Assembly: GCA_032821775.1 (NCBI GenBank)
Contig: JAVLRN010000012.1
Span: 1,054,001-1,118,000, forward strand
Reading direction: 5' to 3'
From: Sanguinoderma infundibulare
Lineage: Eukaryota; Basidiomycota; Agaricomycetes; Polyporales; Polyporaceae
Length of the DNA: 64,000 nt
Of the stretch, positions 27,894 through 41,500 are shown piece by piece. Positions within the stretch are counted from its first letter, which is position 1; every line of letters begins with the position of its first letter. The notes under the pieces were generated by a model. The model had not been told where the DNA came from. It worked only from the letters and a program-made list of their open reading frames with translations, and did not search any database. The position numbers and the translations under genes were made by a program.

Positions 27894-30800
27894 GTGACGT
27901 GTGTACAGCTTGTTGATGTTAACGATGTTGCTGACAGCTCCAATGAAGAGCTTGCATTACTTGTTATAGCATCAATAATTTACTGTACGTGGACCCGAGT
28001 CTCGTGGACTCGAGTGTCTTCTAGCCTTCCCGAAGTACCCTCGACACCATCGTCGCGTCCCGCCTCACCGTCCCCTCGTTTGATGGAAGGGAGACGACTC
28101 CCTACTGGCCAAGTCCAAAACATAGGTGCACCTCGAAGCCGTGACACGGGTTATGTTTGGATGACCGTCCCGAAGAATTATAGGTATGATGCAATCTCTC
28201 GAGAACCAGTTTCGTTGACACCTATCCAATATGTCAGAAACTCGCAAGACGATGGAATCATGACTGCACTCCTCGGTGGACCCCTCATTGCTGCGGCGCT
28301 CCTCTATATCTCTCTCAACATGTCCACCGCAAACCCGCCGGGAGACCCCATGCCGTCCGGCTGGCTCGTCGAGCCTCCCATGACCCTTCCAAAACGTTCG
28401 AACCCAGTAACGCCCTTGGAGGCGCTTCTACTATCGAGGCGCTACTTGGTCAGCCAGGCCACCTTCTGCGCCACCATCCTTCTAGTGCACGTATGCGCGT
28501 CTTGGGTCACCGAGGCCCGACATCGGAGAAAATTTGTGGTCCCCGAGGGCGAGGTCAGCTCCGTGCCGCGCAAAGAGGGCCGCAGGACATACCTGTATGT
28601 GCTGTTCACGGTTAGCGTGACCCTGTGGATTTTGTGCGTGCGCATCGCCCTCAAGGAGGCCAACCTCGGCATCTGGCAAAGTGCGTTCGTTTCGCGGCGT
28701 TGGAGTGATCCGAAACGCTAATCATGCTGACGGATTGCTGATTGCGTTGATGTAGGCATGTCGTACTTCGAGGTCGTCTCGAGCGCGATGTTCTTCCAGT
28801 TCTCGCTGTATGGGTGTGTGCGCCTCGCCCATCGGGGCTTCACGTTTGGTGAACTTGGGCTCGTCGCTTTCGGTGCGACGGTGCTGTTCATGGAGCTAGT
28901 CAATCTAACTTTGGCAAAGGTGTGTACTCATAAAGTTTCGAGTCTCTCCGGGAAGTCAAACTTCAATTCGGGTTCCATGCTTCGACAGCGCGATCTGCAT
29001 GGAGCAAAATCCCGTGCTATTTGCTTGTCGGGGTAGTCACGAGGATATTTTTCAGGCACGCGTTATCTGGACACGCCCCGGTCCCTTGTGCTTTCTATGA
29101 ACGTTCATCTTTCTCACGATATCTTTGCAGTTGTGGCCCGTGACGACTCCATACATCAAGACGTTCCGGTTGCCCACTCCACTGCTCATCTTCCAGATTG
29201 CTCTTATCCCAGGATCACTGCTAACCGGCTTCCTCCTTTCCCCTCTGCTGTATCTCTCCCGCCACATCGCGCAGCGACCCGTACGCCGGTTGCGTTACCC
29301 GGAGGAGAAGCAGAAACACCGTCGACTACTCGCCCTTGGCTTCTACGCCGGGACTCTGCTCATAGTAGGCGGCCTCGTTGGATTATGGACCCGCTGGTGC
29401 CTTGGCGGCCGTGATCCGTGGGTCTACGTCGTCTTCTGGATGCTTGAAGGCAAGAAGCAGTGGACGAGGCCTGCCCTTGTCGCGTACTGGGCCCTTCTCA
29501 TCAGCATCAGTGTTGCAGGCTGGACGAGGCAGCTTGCCCGGAGCAAACGGTGGAGACAGTGGAACGTCCGCGGCAGCATACAGATCACGAGCGGGGCAAT
29601 GACGGACGGGCTTGTGGCCCCGAGCAGTCCGCGATACGGCATGATGCCAGGGCCATCCGGTTATGGTGCCATCACCCAGATCCCGGTCAATGTGGGCGTG
29701 GCAGGCTCGCCCGGGGGAAGCCCAGCTACAGTCCCCGTGGAGCTGTGCGACCCGAGCGCCGCCGCGGTTACTGGTGAGGGGATCGCGGCGTATGGGCTCA
29801 GGTTGCCTAACCTACCTAACTTGCCGAACCTGCCAAACCTCCCGGAGATGCCGAACGCGAACTTGGCCAATGTCGCTACGGACCTTCTGGATGCGGCAGA
29901 CAAACACGTCCCTACGCTGAGCGTGAACGCGCGGAGGAAGTTCTTCCACGCACTCGCCGTGGTCATGTTCGTGCCAGGGATCGCCGTCGACGTGAGTGCA
30001 TCGATGTTTGACACCTGACTTCGCCGATGGCCTGGACTGATGTTCGTTCTCGGTTTCATACAGGCGGCGTTCACACACCTCGCGTTCAGCGGCGCCTTCG
30101 CGCTGTTCACGTTCACGGAATACGTGCGGTACTTTGCGCTGTATCCGTTCGGGGCCGCGGTCCACCTGTTCATGAACGAGTTCTTGGACTCCAAGGACGG
30201 AGGGACCGCGATTCTCAGCCATTTCTACCTGTTGACCGGCTGCGCGAATTCCGTATGGTTTGAAGGGTGCGTGTTGTTCGCTTTCGGTGATGTTCTGCAG
30301 TTCGGTGTTTCCAACCTAATCTTGATGTTACGGCATGGTCGATTAAGAGTGGGACCTGCGTGCGTGGCACGATGTCCCCAAGAACAGGTGATCTTGGTGC
30401 CATGTGTATCATCAATTCATTGGAGTGGAAATACTGAATGTGAAACGACGAGTGGATGCGTACGTTGACCGGGTTTACTGAATGATGGCGACAGGCCCTC
30501 GAGATTACCTCAATTCACGGGAACGTTAGTTTTGGGCGTGGGGGATGCCCTGGTGCGTGTCCCGTACCGAGTTTCTTTTGGACGGTTGCTGAATCAGAAC
30601 CTTCGACGGCGAACGCAATCGACAACGGAAACAAACCAAAACTCCACCGGACGAAACACGACCTAGGCTTCGATCGTGGGGAAGCGACTAGGGAGACACC
30701 GTTGGTTCGCTGCGAACCCCAAGACGATCGAGGGGAGCGCTGCGTTTGTGGTCTCCGTTTCGGTCTGCGCCTGGTTACTGCGGGCGTTTGGAACGGTCGA

Positions 30801-31015
30801 GAAGTTTTCGGTGGGTGCGAGTGGAGATCAGGAGGAGTCTTGGACTAACGCAGAGCCTGGCCCCGCCACAGGTCCCTCGGTTCATCGTAGCGGCTGGGCT
30901 GGCAGGAGGCTTGGAGGCGTTCAGCGTACAGAACGACAACTTGACGTTGCCGCTGTACATGTGGGCGATGGTTGTGCTGCTAGATGTTGTAGACCAGGCC
31001 GGGGGTTGGGCGTGA
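27894..31015 (+). CDS. SEC59: Dolichol kinase (Sec59), N-terminus unresolved
   Basis: CTP-dependent kinase of the ER membrane that makes dolichyl phosphate for N-glycosylation, O-mannosylation and GPI anchors. Supported exons: about 27894-28680, 28756-28919, 29131-29991, 30064-30266, 30495-30552, 30667-30810 and 30872-31015. The joined protein has many hydrophobic helices, for example TALLGGPLIAAALLYISLN and LLIFQIALIPGSLLTGFLLS. The family core is at the C-terminus: RRKFFHALAVVMFVPGI, FSGAFALFTFTEYVR, MNEFLDSKDGG, then SHFYLLTGCANSVW, then RFTG-like PQFTGTLVLGVGDAL, then GKRLGRHRW with KTIEGSAAF, and finally QNDNLTLPLY. These are the recognised CTP-binding and catalytic segments. An (Asn-Leu-Pro)n run sits in a loop before the core. 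The start is not settled; the first in-frame ATG is near 28081 and upstream exons are likely. Confidence 0.88.
29803..29856 (+). repeat. 9-base tandem repeat encoding Leu-Pro-Asn units in SEC59
   Basis: Six consecutive nine-base units read LPN, LPN, LPN, LPN, LPE, MPN. Synonymous changes differ between units, so the repeat is kept at protein level and not by recent DNA duplication. Confidence 0.8.
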
Positions 31016-31348
31016 GATATTGTGTACTTTTGGGTGGAGGATAAACTGAAAAGGTGCCGCTGGAGATGAAATGTGGGGTTTAGCGCCCGATGACGTCTGC
31101 AACAGCCACAGGGCGCGTTCTCGCCCTGGCCCCTGCTGTCGGCAAGCCAAGTGTCGGCCGGGGATCAGCCTGCCCGCAAAGTCTGTCCTCCCCCGTCCCA
31201 CCCGACTGTGCGTCTCTCCGCCGCCGGCCTCGTACGTGGGCAGTCTTCTGGTCCCCCTTTGCTGGCCTATGTCGTCTGCCGTCTCGTAGTAGTATCATTC
31301 TCCAGCCCAAGCGCGTCATCAACCACGCTCTTCTTGACGTGCTTGCCC
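31016..31348. other. Intergenic region between SEC59 and the histidine kinase
   Basis: These 333 bases hold the SEC59 3' end and the promoter and leader of the next gene. The histidine-kinase frame is open upstream to about 31151 but has no ATG before 31349. Confidence 0.55.
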
Positions 31349-34300
31349 ATGGACAACCGTCAATCTACAAACCTTGTCCGATCTGAACAGATTGTCCCCG
31401 AGCTGTCGTCCATCCCATCTCCGGGCGACCTCTCCTACTCTCTGGCCGTCGCAAATCCCCCCACCGTCCTCTTCCCGACCATTTCTCGTCTCGCCCCGCC
31501 GCTGAAGCCAGCCCGCACCAAGAGGCGCCCATCGACGGCCTCCTCGGCGGAGGACAAGCACGATCTGCTGCCTCCGGCTCCGTCAATGGGCGACCTGTCT
31601 CCCTCAGCATACTCCTCAGTGTCAGACACCGCAGCAGGGAGTAAGGCAGGCTGGTCGCTCGACGCAAAGGCCGTTGCCTACCAAGACCGCACCTTCGAGG
31701 AGATGAACCGGAGAGCCCACGCTGCCGTAGCGAGTCTGCGCGCGGAGGCGTCTCTTCTATCGAGTAGAGGTGCGTCCCTAGTCTCCAACACATAGCTAGA
31801 CCCGCCGCGTCTGACAGCAGCCGTGCGTTCAGACGTCCTCCCGTCTCCGTTTGACCCGTCGCCAGATGAACAACCCCACGCCGCCCAGTGCGCCTCTACG
31901 GCACGCGACACGAACACTGTCGAGACCGACTATGACTGGGCGACATTCATCCACGCGTATTCCAACGGTCGGTGGGACCCACTGAAGACTCCGCTCCCAC
32001 CCCGATCCCATCTCCATGCTCCGAGCCTCCCTCGCGCCGCTCCGCTCGACACCTCCGTTTGCGGCGTCAGTTCGGACATCATGTTCGACTCCCCCGACCT
32101 CGAAACTGTGCCAGAATGGAGGCCGGCGGAGACACCGTTCGACCCTCCGTCTTCGCGGTCTGCACCCGCCGGGGACTTTGACACTGCGGTGACGGCAATA
32201 CCGGACACGGAAGGCGGCCAGCTCGCAAGTGCCTACTCGGAACCCAACGGCGTCTCCGCGCACTCTTCTTCGGCCGTTCAACCTTCCTCCCCGTGGCTTA
32301 TTTTAACGGACGCCTCCGCAGGACCCAGCAAGCCTTCGGGACCACCTGGCGTCCCCCTCAACTCGGGACCGTTTTCGCATCGACTACGCAATTCATTCGC
32401 AGATATGCGCACGACGTCCTCACACCACTCACAGCCTCTGCTCGGGTATCCGCGTTATCCTATTCCTCCAGCCGATGCTACCGCCACTGCAGCGGCCATA
32501 CGTCTAGCCGCCGCCCGCGTCTCCGTAGCTCCTCTTGCACTGCCGTCGCCAGAGCACGAACTCACAGATCCCATGCGAGGCGTCACCGCGACGATCCCCG
32601 GTTCCCATCCAGATGTCTATGCACACACCGAACACCTACCGCTCTTGTCTCCGAACACCGCGCGCAAGTCCCGGCTGAGCAGCTTTTGGCAAGGTACGCA
32701 GGACGTGGACGAGGATGCCGTGCCCACAGAGCCCAATTCATCAGGAGTTGACGGCATGTCCGACGGTCTGGTCGATGGCATGTCTTCTGTGCAACATCGA
32801 GACTCTCCAAAACGACCGCCGGAATCGCGACGCAGTTCGGGGAGCCATTCATCTGTGTCGACCATCAAGACCACCATAGCGCCCGCAACAGCTCCAGCAC
32901 CTACAGCACCTGAACCGGCAGACGATGATTACTTCGGCAGCGTGGAGTCTTCCCGGTACAGCAACGACCGCACAGCGGCCGTTGTCCATCCTCCCCCCGT
33001 CCCACGATCCGTGGCCGATATCTCGCGACAAGCATCTGCGCCGCCGTTCCAAGCAGACGCGCAAACCGTCCCTGCGTTACCCCGTCGGATATGCCTGACG
33101 CGGCAAACAAGCGCTCCTCTTCCGACAGCCTCCCTGTACGAGCGGCGCTTACGGACGGCGCGTCCTGCGAGCGAGGGCCAGGTGAACAACCTGGCAGGTC
33201 GTGCGGCCAAAGAGGAGCAGATGTTCTCTGAGCTGGGATATCTCGCGCCGCCGAATCCGAAGAACGAGCTGGAGCGCAGGAGAGCGCTGTACAAGTACAA
33301 TATCTGGGGAACCGGTCGGGACCCGAACTTTGACCGGATCGCACACCTTGTGAAACTCGTGTTCAACACTCGCATCGTTATCATGACGCTGATTGATGGA
33401 ACGGAGCAGTGAGTACGACATGAGAAGTCGGTCGCGTTCGAATGTGCTGACTGCAGATTGGGATCGTGCAGGTTCTTGAAGTCGGAATGTAAGTGAATCG
33501 ATGTGATGATGACGACTTATCAGGGGGTCTGACTTGAATCATAGCTGGAATGGGATGCATCAGCATGCCGAGGACGAGTTCGTTGTGTGCCCACGCCATT
33601 TTGCAGCCGTGAGTCTCGTCACTAAATATGGTTAAACATGAAGCGCTAATACTCGTTAGGGATGACGAGCCGATGGTGATCCTAGACGCACAAGAGGATT
33701 GGCGATTTGCTCGAAACGTATGCGGCTTTGACGTTTGAGTTCTCTCCCTAGGCGTTTTTAGTGCTTACGCCTCCATCTAGCCGCTTGTCCTTGGTCACCC
33801 GCATGTTCGCTTCTATGCGGGTTGTCCGCTACGAACGCAGGACGGGTATAACATCGGGACGTACGTACTACTAGTATGTGTTCTGATTTGGCGTCGGCTA
33901 ATTTTGCATTTTCGGGCGTAGTCTCGCAATCATGGATGATACTCCTCGTCGCGAGTTTAGTCCACGACAGAGGCATACACTCAAAGAGTTCGCGGTACGT
34001 TAACCAGGTCCAATTGATGATCCACGACACTTTTTCTTATTGAGGTCAACAGCAAGTTGCGATGCGTGAGCTAGAGCTGTGGAAGGACAAGATCCAGCTC
34101 CGTATACGAGACCGTATACAGGATTCAATGGAACGGTTCACCCGGGAGTGCCTAGAGGTCGACAAGGATGTGAACGAGGAGAAGCCAGAGATGCTCCAAC
34201 CTGGGTCCGCGTCCATGGAGCAAATCTACCTACGTGCTGCCAAGCTCGTCAAGCGTACGCTGGACGTGGAAGGTGCAATTGTCATGGATGTCTCTCATGT

Positions 34301-37300
34301 CGATGTGCTGGAGACGGTTGGCGCGGAATCGTCAATGACACTCACCTTACATGATGCCGAACGGGGTTCCGAGTCGCAGAGCCGAAGCTTGAGCAAGGAG
34401 GAGCACCGGAAGCTTGCAGAGTTCTTCAAGATATATGAGCAAGGCAAAATCTGCGAAGGCATCGTGCACGCAAGCTTGCGCCCGTTCTTGCCAGCGAGAA
34501 TACAGTATGTGCTAGGTGAGTAAGAACAGGTCGAGAGGGTCCAAAGAGCAGCGATTGATATCGATGGGTCGCAACGACAGCGGTACCGATATACAATATC
34601 GACAAGCGCCCTTTCGCACTGCTGTGCGCATATAGTACGGGCGAGCGGACAACACCTTTCGTAAGTACCTTCGCGTACCTTGAACCCTATTGGCAGATTG
34701 TGGACTGATGATCGGAATCCTTTCAAGCTTGAGGGACACGAGCTTTCGTACCTGCGTGCAATTGGTCAGTACCCCTTCGGTACTTTTAAGGTTCTCGAAA
34801 TGGGAGACTAATAGGATGGCAGGGGTGATCATACTGTCCGCCGTGCTCAAGCGCCGTATGATTCTTGCGGACAAGGCCAAAGGCTTGTTTATTTCGAAGT
34901 AGGCTCTATCTGCCCCCGCATAGATCAGTGGTGTTGACCGGCGTTCAATCTAGCATCTCGCACGAGCTCCGGACACCTCTCCATGGCGTACGTCGGCGCC
35001 CAACGTTCTTGTGGCGTGATCGTTCCATTTTGTCTGACGTTGTCCCTACGCAGATTCTGGCGTCGGCAGAACTGCTCGCGGAGACGTCGCTCAACCACAG
35101 CCAGGCGTCGTTTTTGCAGACCGTTCAAGCTTGCGGGACATCGCTCGTGGAGACCGTCAACCACGTCCTCGACTTCACGAAACTCAGCGGGAATGCCAAG
35201 GCTGGCGGGGTGGAGAACGTTATCCATCTCAGCAGGTTCGTTGCTTTTGCGCATGCTTCAAATATGCCAACGCAACCGTTACCTGACGCATTATTCGCCC
35301 TGTCGTCCAGGGTAAATCTCATGCAGCTCATCGAGGACGCGACGGAGGGCTGTTGGATAGGCCATCGCGCGAGGATGTTCACGAGCGAGATCGGGAGCGT
35401 CTACTCTCCACCGAGGCATCAGCACTGCGCAAGCGTGCCGAGCCGCAACAAACATGTAGAGACCGTTATCGACATCGGTCATTGTGAGAGTGTATGTACC
35501 CGTTTCAGGGTGTTTCTGACGTGAGCGTTCACGACTCATCTCATCGCCGTCTGTTAGGGCTGGACTTTCCGGTGTGAGAAAGGGGGGATCCGTCGTGTAC
35601 TGATGAACCTGTTAGGGAATAGTCTGAAGTTTACATCGGTAAGCTGAGCAGCGCTGCGACCGGGGATCCGGCTAGTGAGCTGACAGCTTCGTTGATTGCA
35701 GGACGGTTATGTTCACGTCATGCTTCGACAGCTGCCCGACACTGGGGACACGCAACAGGGAAAACTGCCCAACACTCAGGTCAAGATTGAACTCTCTGTC
35801 CTCGATACGGGAAAGGTACGAAGTCATGATTGAGTTTGAATTTCCTGTGAAATTGGGAAGACTGAATTGTCTGCTCTGTAGGGTATCAGCCAGCACTTCC
35901 TGAAGGTGAGCGCTTGTCAAACAAACGCGCTTCGCGTCGCTTATCTGGTCCGCAGAATCAACTCTTCCACCCCTTTTCGCAAGAGAACCCCTTGCAGACA
36001 GGAACGGGGTTGGGACTCGCTATCGTCAACAGCATCGTCCGATCCCCCGGTGTTGGGGGCAAAGTGGACGTGTGGAGCGTCGAAGGTGTGGGCACCGAGA
36101 TTAAGGTGATCTTCACCGCCGAACGGGCCGAAACGCTCAACGAACCCCCGCCGCAATGCACCGATATCGCGAAGTTGTTGGACCACGCGCGGAGACCGAC
36201 GATCTCCTTGCTCGCTTTCGACGACATGGTACGGGGCGCTCAGCTTCTACAGAAGGTCCTCACGCAGTACCTCGTGACCGACTGGAAGTTCCCCTTGGCC
36301 AAAGATGGCGAAACGGGAGACATCGTCATAGTGAACGAGGATGCCACACCGGTCAAGCTAGCCATTGGAAGCAAGGACGCCTCCCGCCCGTTCATCATTC
36401 TCTCTTCAGCGCGTGGGGACCCGCGGTTGATGGCGGTCGTAAGCGAGTATGAACACATCGGCGGATTCTGCAGAATCGTCTATAAGCCCGTTGGCCCGTG
36501 CCGCCTCGTCGCCGCCCTCAAGCTGTCCCTGCACGCTCTGAACATCGGGAAGTGCTCGCAGACAGACACCCACTCTGGCCATCATATCCTCTGTCCTGTC
36601 TCCCCTCCACGATCCAGCTCGTTCGACACCTCTGAATCGACACCCTTGCTTTCTTTAAAGAAGTACTCTGAGGACGTCACTGGAAATACCTCGACCAAGA
36701 CAGTTCCGCAGAGGCCGTCGTTAGGTCGCGCCGTGACGGCCCATCCGTTGGGGAGCTGGTCATATATACCGTCGACTACTGAGCAGCAGGAAGAGCCTGA
36801 GTCGGATTCGCAGCCAGACCCGCCGGGGATGTCGCAGATGCCCTCGAGTCCGACGATCTCTGTGGGGACCGGGGGAACGTTGCTTAGGTCGTCGATCGGG
36901 ACGGTCGCACCGCACGGACCATTGCGGGTACTAGTTGTAGAAGACAACAGTATCTTGCGGAACTTACTGTGGGTTTCCCTTTGCTATCCTTGTTTAACTT
37001 GTATGCTAATTGCCTCTTTCTGCGATCACAGTGTCAAGTGGCTGCGGAATATGGTATGTGACAGAAGCACGTTGCGAAGAAGGACTACGCTGATCACGAA
37101 ATGTCATTCAGGGTTACGAGTACCACGAAGCAGTGGATGGCCAAGAAGGCGTACAAGCCTTCGAGTCCGGAGGGCACTTTGAGTAAGCAGCGCCCTCGAT
37201 CAAGGCTTGGTTAACTTCTGACCATCCCCCATTCAGTGTTGTGCTTGTCGACTTGTCGATGCCCGTCCTGGACGGTGTCGGTGCCACTGCCCAGATACGA

Positions 37301-37585
37301 GAGATCGAGTCGAAGCGGAAGCAAGAGAGTCGGACCGAAGCCCGCCCTGCTCGCATCCTGGCCCTCACCGGCATGTCGTCGCTCGAAGACAAGCGGCGAG
37401 CGTTCGAAGCGGGCGTTGACGGATAGTGAGTCTCGTCGAAAGAGGTTCAGGATACGTTCTGACGTCATTGCAGTCTCGTTAAACCTGTTGCGTTCAAAAC
37501 GCTCGATTCCATGTTCCAGAAACTGGGGGTTCTCATGACGCCGAGCCGCCACGCGCTACATCACGGACGCAATATTGTAGGATAG
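31349..37585 (+). CDS. GAF-domain hybrid histidine kinase with receiver domain
   Basis: Two-component sensor expected to autophosphorylate on His and pass phosphate to its own receiver Asp, then through an Hpt protein to Skn7/Ssk1-type regulators. Twenty-two exons: 31349-31769, 31821-33408, 33472-33488 (17 bases), 33545-33608, 33660-33717, 33781-33860, 33922-33994, 34053-34515, 34581-34660, 34728-34764, 34823-34898, 34954-34987, 35054-35235, 35311-35491, 35558-35638, 35702-35815, 35882-35905, 35956-36968, 37032-37053, 37112-37182, 37237-37425 and 37474-37585. They total 4980 bases, or 1659 residues. Order: about 600 disordered residues; a GAF domain ([19 protein letters not shown] to GTLAIMDD); a second GAF-like region (about 815-975); H-box [13 protein letters not shown] (about 985); ATPase with [17 protein letters not shown] and GTGLGLAI; a long linker; and the receiver ([20 protein letters not shown], about 1515-1630). 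No transmembrane segment is seen, so it is probably a cytosolic sensor. The ligand is unknown. Confidence 0.92.
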
Positions 37586-38532
37586 CCTGGAAGTGCTCCT
37601 CGGACATCGTCGCATTTCAGTCGGAAATATCTCATTCCTTTTCATGCATCCTCGTACTACTGCATCATATAGCCTCTTGTAGATCTGGATATGACATCCT
37701 CGCTCGCTCTTTTGTCTTCCACCAGTCCCACGTCATCATTCGTTTTAACTTAGCTCCATCTCGATTCCCAAGCTAGCCTCATTCCCCTCGCACCGCATAC
37801 CACACTGGCGTCGCTGAGCACCCCCATGATACCTAGCCCGTCACTAAATTATGCATCGTCCTTTCATCGTACATCGTATTTTCTTGATTGCAACTTGCTA
37901 TGATATCACTACTGTAGCTTGATAGTTTCTCCTTCGTCTCAATCTGTCCCCGTCCCTCTGTTACACATTGTTTATTGCTATGGTCGCTTTCCATCTAGAC
38001 ATGTTAAATGTATTTTTCCTGTCCGCTACCATCCATCCGTCTGAGCCAGACTTTTCGTCTGAACGAACTTCGGAACTGATGAGGCAGGGGTAAAAAGGAC
38101 GAGAACAGAGGTCATGAGAGAAGGGATGCTCAGATTTGGGAGCGGCTCCCGACGTCTGTATAAGCTGCGATTTCGGTTTCTCACCTAGATATAACGTCAA
38201 CCTGCCCGTCATGTCACATGAACCAGACTGTATTCCATCAAACAGGTCCGGCATTCCTCAGAACGCATTCGATGACTCGAAGTTCACGAATGATTTATGT
38301 CAAGTGAGCACCAGCCAATGCACAAGACGATGCGAGTCCAAACCGGGCAAGCGGTTAGCACAGCATGGCGCGATCGTTGCATGAGATGGTGCACGTGATG
38401 CGGGGATATTGTGAATGGCTCGACTTGATTCAGCCTTGCGAAAAGCCCAAAACTCGCCCGACGTCGTCTGGGTCGCATATAAGCCCGCTCCCATTCCGCG
38501 ATCCCCTCGACCCACTCCTACTCTCCCAGACG
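37586..38532. other. Intergenic region between the histidine kinase and the fusion gene
   Basis: A T/C-rich 3' flank is followed by the promoter of the next gene, including a TATA element at 38476-38483. No other gene seen. Confidence 0.6.
38476..38483 (+). promoter_or_regulatory. TATA element of the fusion gene
   Basis: CATATAAG lies 50 bases before the ATG at 38533. This implies a very short leader and argues against the in-frame codons further upstream (from 38365) being translated. Confidence 0.6.
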
Positions 38533-41500
38533 ATGGCCGCAACATCCAGCTCGGCCAAGAAGGCTCTCGCTCATGACCTCCCTACTCCCGAGCCCGATTC
38601 CCCATCTCTGACTCGATCTAGGCAGCCCTATCGCTTCTCGACGCTCTGTGCCACCGTAGACTCTCCGGACGGGGACCACAAGGACCAACATGGCAGCTCT
38701 AGCGTGCCGATCTACCAAACCGCCACGTTCAAGGGCGTCGGAAACCAATATGACTACACTCGCAGCGGGAACCCGACTAGGACCCACCTAGGTAAGTCCT
38801 CAGTTCGGTACGAGTTTGGTTTTTTGCGTTTGCGCGTTGGGCATTACGAATGGCGTCAGGCGTCTGCGAACGCGTCTTGGGCCACGTTGTGTCCGAAACA
38901 TAATTGAGAGCAAGGTTAAGCTCTGCGCGCGGACAGCCATCGAAGTCTCACGATAGGCCGTAAGAGCGCATTATTGACATTCCATGCACAGAACATCACA
39001 TCGCAAAAATATCTTCCGCCGCCCATGCCTTCGCCGTGTCGAGCGGCATGGCCGCCCTCGATGTCATCACGCGACTGCTCAAGCCTGGCTGCGAAGTCAT
39101 CGCCGGCGACGATCTGTACGGCGGAACGAACCGTTTGCTCACATACCTTCGCACCCACATGGGTGTCACCGTGCACCATGTTGACACTACTGTGGCCGAT
39201 TCCGTCATTCCGGTTCTCAACCCCGGCAAGACGGCCATGGTACTTCTCGAGTCCCCGACTAACCCGCTTCTCAAGATCGTCGACATTGCGCGAATCAGCG
39301 CGTTGGTCAAGGAGAAATGCGAGGACGCGATAGTCGTCGTGGACAACACGATGATGAGCCCTTACTTGCAGAGGCCTCTGGAGCACGGCGCGGATGTCGT
39401 GTACGACAGCGCGACCAAATACTTGAGCGGACACCACGATCTCATGGCTGGCGTCATCACCTGCAACCGCGACGACCTTGCCAAAGTAAGCGGCTCCTTT
39501 CTCTTACAGCCTGCGGTGCTGACAACGTATTGCATGAAGGAAATGGCTTTTGTCATCAACTCGGTCGGAAATGCTCTCACTCCTTTCGACTCGTTCCTTC
39601 TGCTCCGAGGGACTAAGACGCTGGCCATCCGTATGGACCGTCAGCAGTCCACCGCGATGCATGTTGCGCAAATGCTGTCCAAGCTCGGTTTCGTTACTCA
39701 TTATCCTGGATTGCCCAATCATCCTGGCAAGGACATTCATGACCGGATCTCGGACGGTAGGTGGTCCATTCGCAATTCATCTACTGTCTGTTGACAGCGC
39801 ATCTCAACCCGCCAGGCTACGGCGCCGTGCTCTCCTTTGAGACGGGCGACAAGGAATTGAGCGAACGTATTGTTGCCGCTACTCGCCTCTGGGGTATCAG
39901 TGTCAGCTTTGGCTGCGTGAACAGCTTGATCAGCATGCCCTGCGTGATGTCGTGAGTGTCATTTGGATTCAAATATTGCGCCGATCCGTCGGTTGAGCAG
40001 TCGTTGATCATTCTAGGCACGCGTCCATTGACCCTGCTATTCGAGCTGCTCGCGGTCTTCCCGAAAATTTGATCCGCCTGTGCGTCGGCATCGAAGACCC
40101 CGCGGATCTGTTGGACGATCTCCGACACGCCCTGATAGAAGCCGGCGCAATCACCTTTGCGGCAAACGACTACGTTCGCATTCCCAATCCCATTAGTCGG
40201 GCTGTGGAGAAACTCGCGCTTGGCGAGCCTCGCAATGCGCGCCCGCAGGATCATCGGGAATGGTTCGTCAGTGCTCCGGGCAAGGTCATCTTGTTTGGAG
40301 AGCATGCTGTCGTTCACGGTGTGGTGAGTCTTATGCATACGCTTGTCCTTGTTGTGCCTTCTCACACTTGCTCCTAGACCGCCGTAGCGGGTTCGCTCGA
40401 CCTGCGCTGTTATGGCCATACGTCCCCACGATACGACGGCAAGGTGTCGGTGCACTTTGCGGATATCAACGATTATAAGCACGAGTGGGACATAGATGAA
40501 CTTCCTTGGGACGCAGTCGTCCCCATACCCAAGGGCGATGATCACCCTGACACGCTTGACCAAGGAGTAATAGATGCAATCAAGGCTCGGGCTCTTCCGT
40601 CGGAGATGTCAGCAAAGAGTCAGGCTGCCGCCATCGCCTTCCTATACCTTTATATGATGATGACCTCCGCGGCCGATAGGTAAGCCTCTCGAAAGCTGGC
40701 TGGCCTGGCACAGTATCTGACGCTCTTCACAGACCATCCTTCCACTTCATCTGCCGTTCGACTCTCCCCATTGGCGCAGGTCTCGGATCCTCTGCATCCT
40801 TCTCCGTTTGCATCGCGACCGCCCTGCTCATCCTCCACGGCCGTATCGAACTCCCAACCGTTCCTCCGCCCACTCGCGAGCCGGCCGCCCCAGGCGACCC
40901 GGGCCACGTCCACGTCTCGCATGGGGGTCGGCGTGCCATCCCGCCAGCCATCGCCGAGGAGACCAACCGGTGGGCGTTTGTCGCGGAGAAGGTCCTGCAC
41001 GGGAACCCGTCGGGCGTCGACAACTCCGTCGCCGTCTACGGCGGCGCGCTCGCCTACGTTCGACCCGGGTTCGGGAAGCGCAGCGGTATGGACCAGATCC
41101 AGGGCTTCAAGAGCCTCAGGTTCCTGCTCGTCGACTCGAAGGTGCCACGAGACACCAAAGCGCTCGTCGCGGGGGTCGCGCGCAAGAAGGCGATCGAGCC
41201 AGAGGTGGTGGGCAAGTTGCTGGACGCGATCCAGACGATCAGCAACGAGGCGCGGCGCGCGTTGGCGGACCCGGAGGTTCCGCGCGACGTGCTCCTCACT
41301 GGCCTTTCGGTACGTTCGGATTGACGGTTCGGACTGACGGCTGTCGTTTGCTGCTTGGCGTTTCACTGACGAAACGCCGCACAGGCCCTCATCGACGAGA
41401 ACCACGCGCACCTCGTCCAGCTCGGTGTCTCTCACCCATCGCTCGAGACGATCCGCTTGAAGACCTCCGCGTCGCCCTACGGATTGAGCACCAAACTCAC

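Noticed and set aside
38365..38532. Upstream in-frame extension of the fusion protein
   Set aside because: A TATA element lies inside this stretch, so the upstream codons are probably not transcribed.
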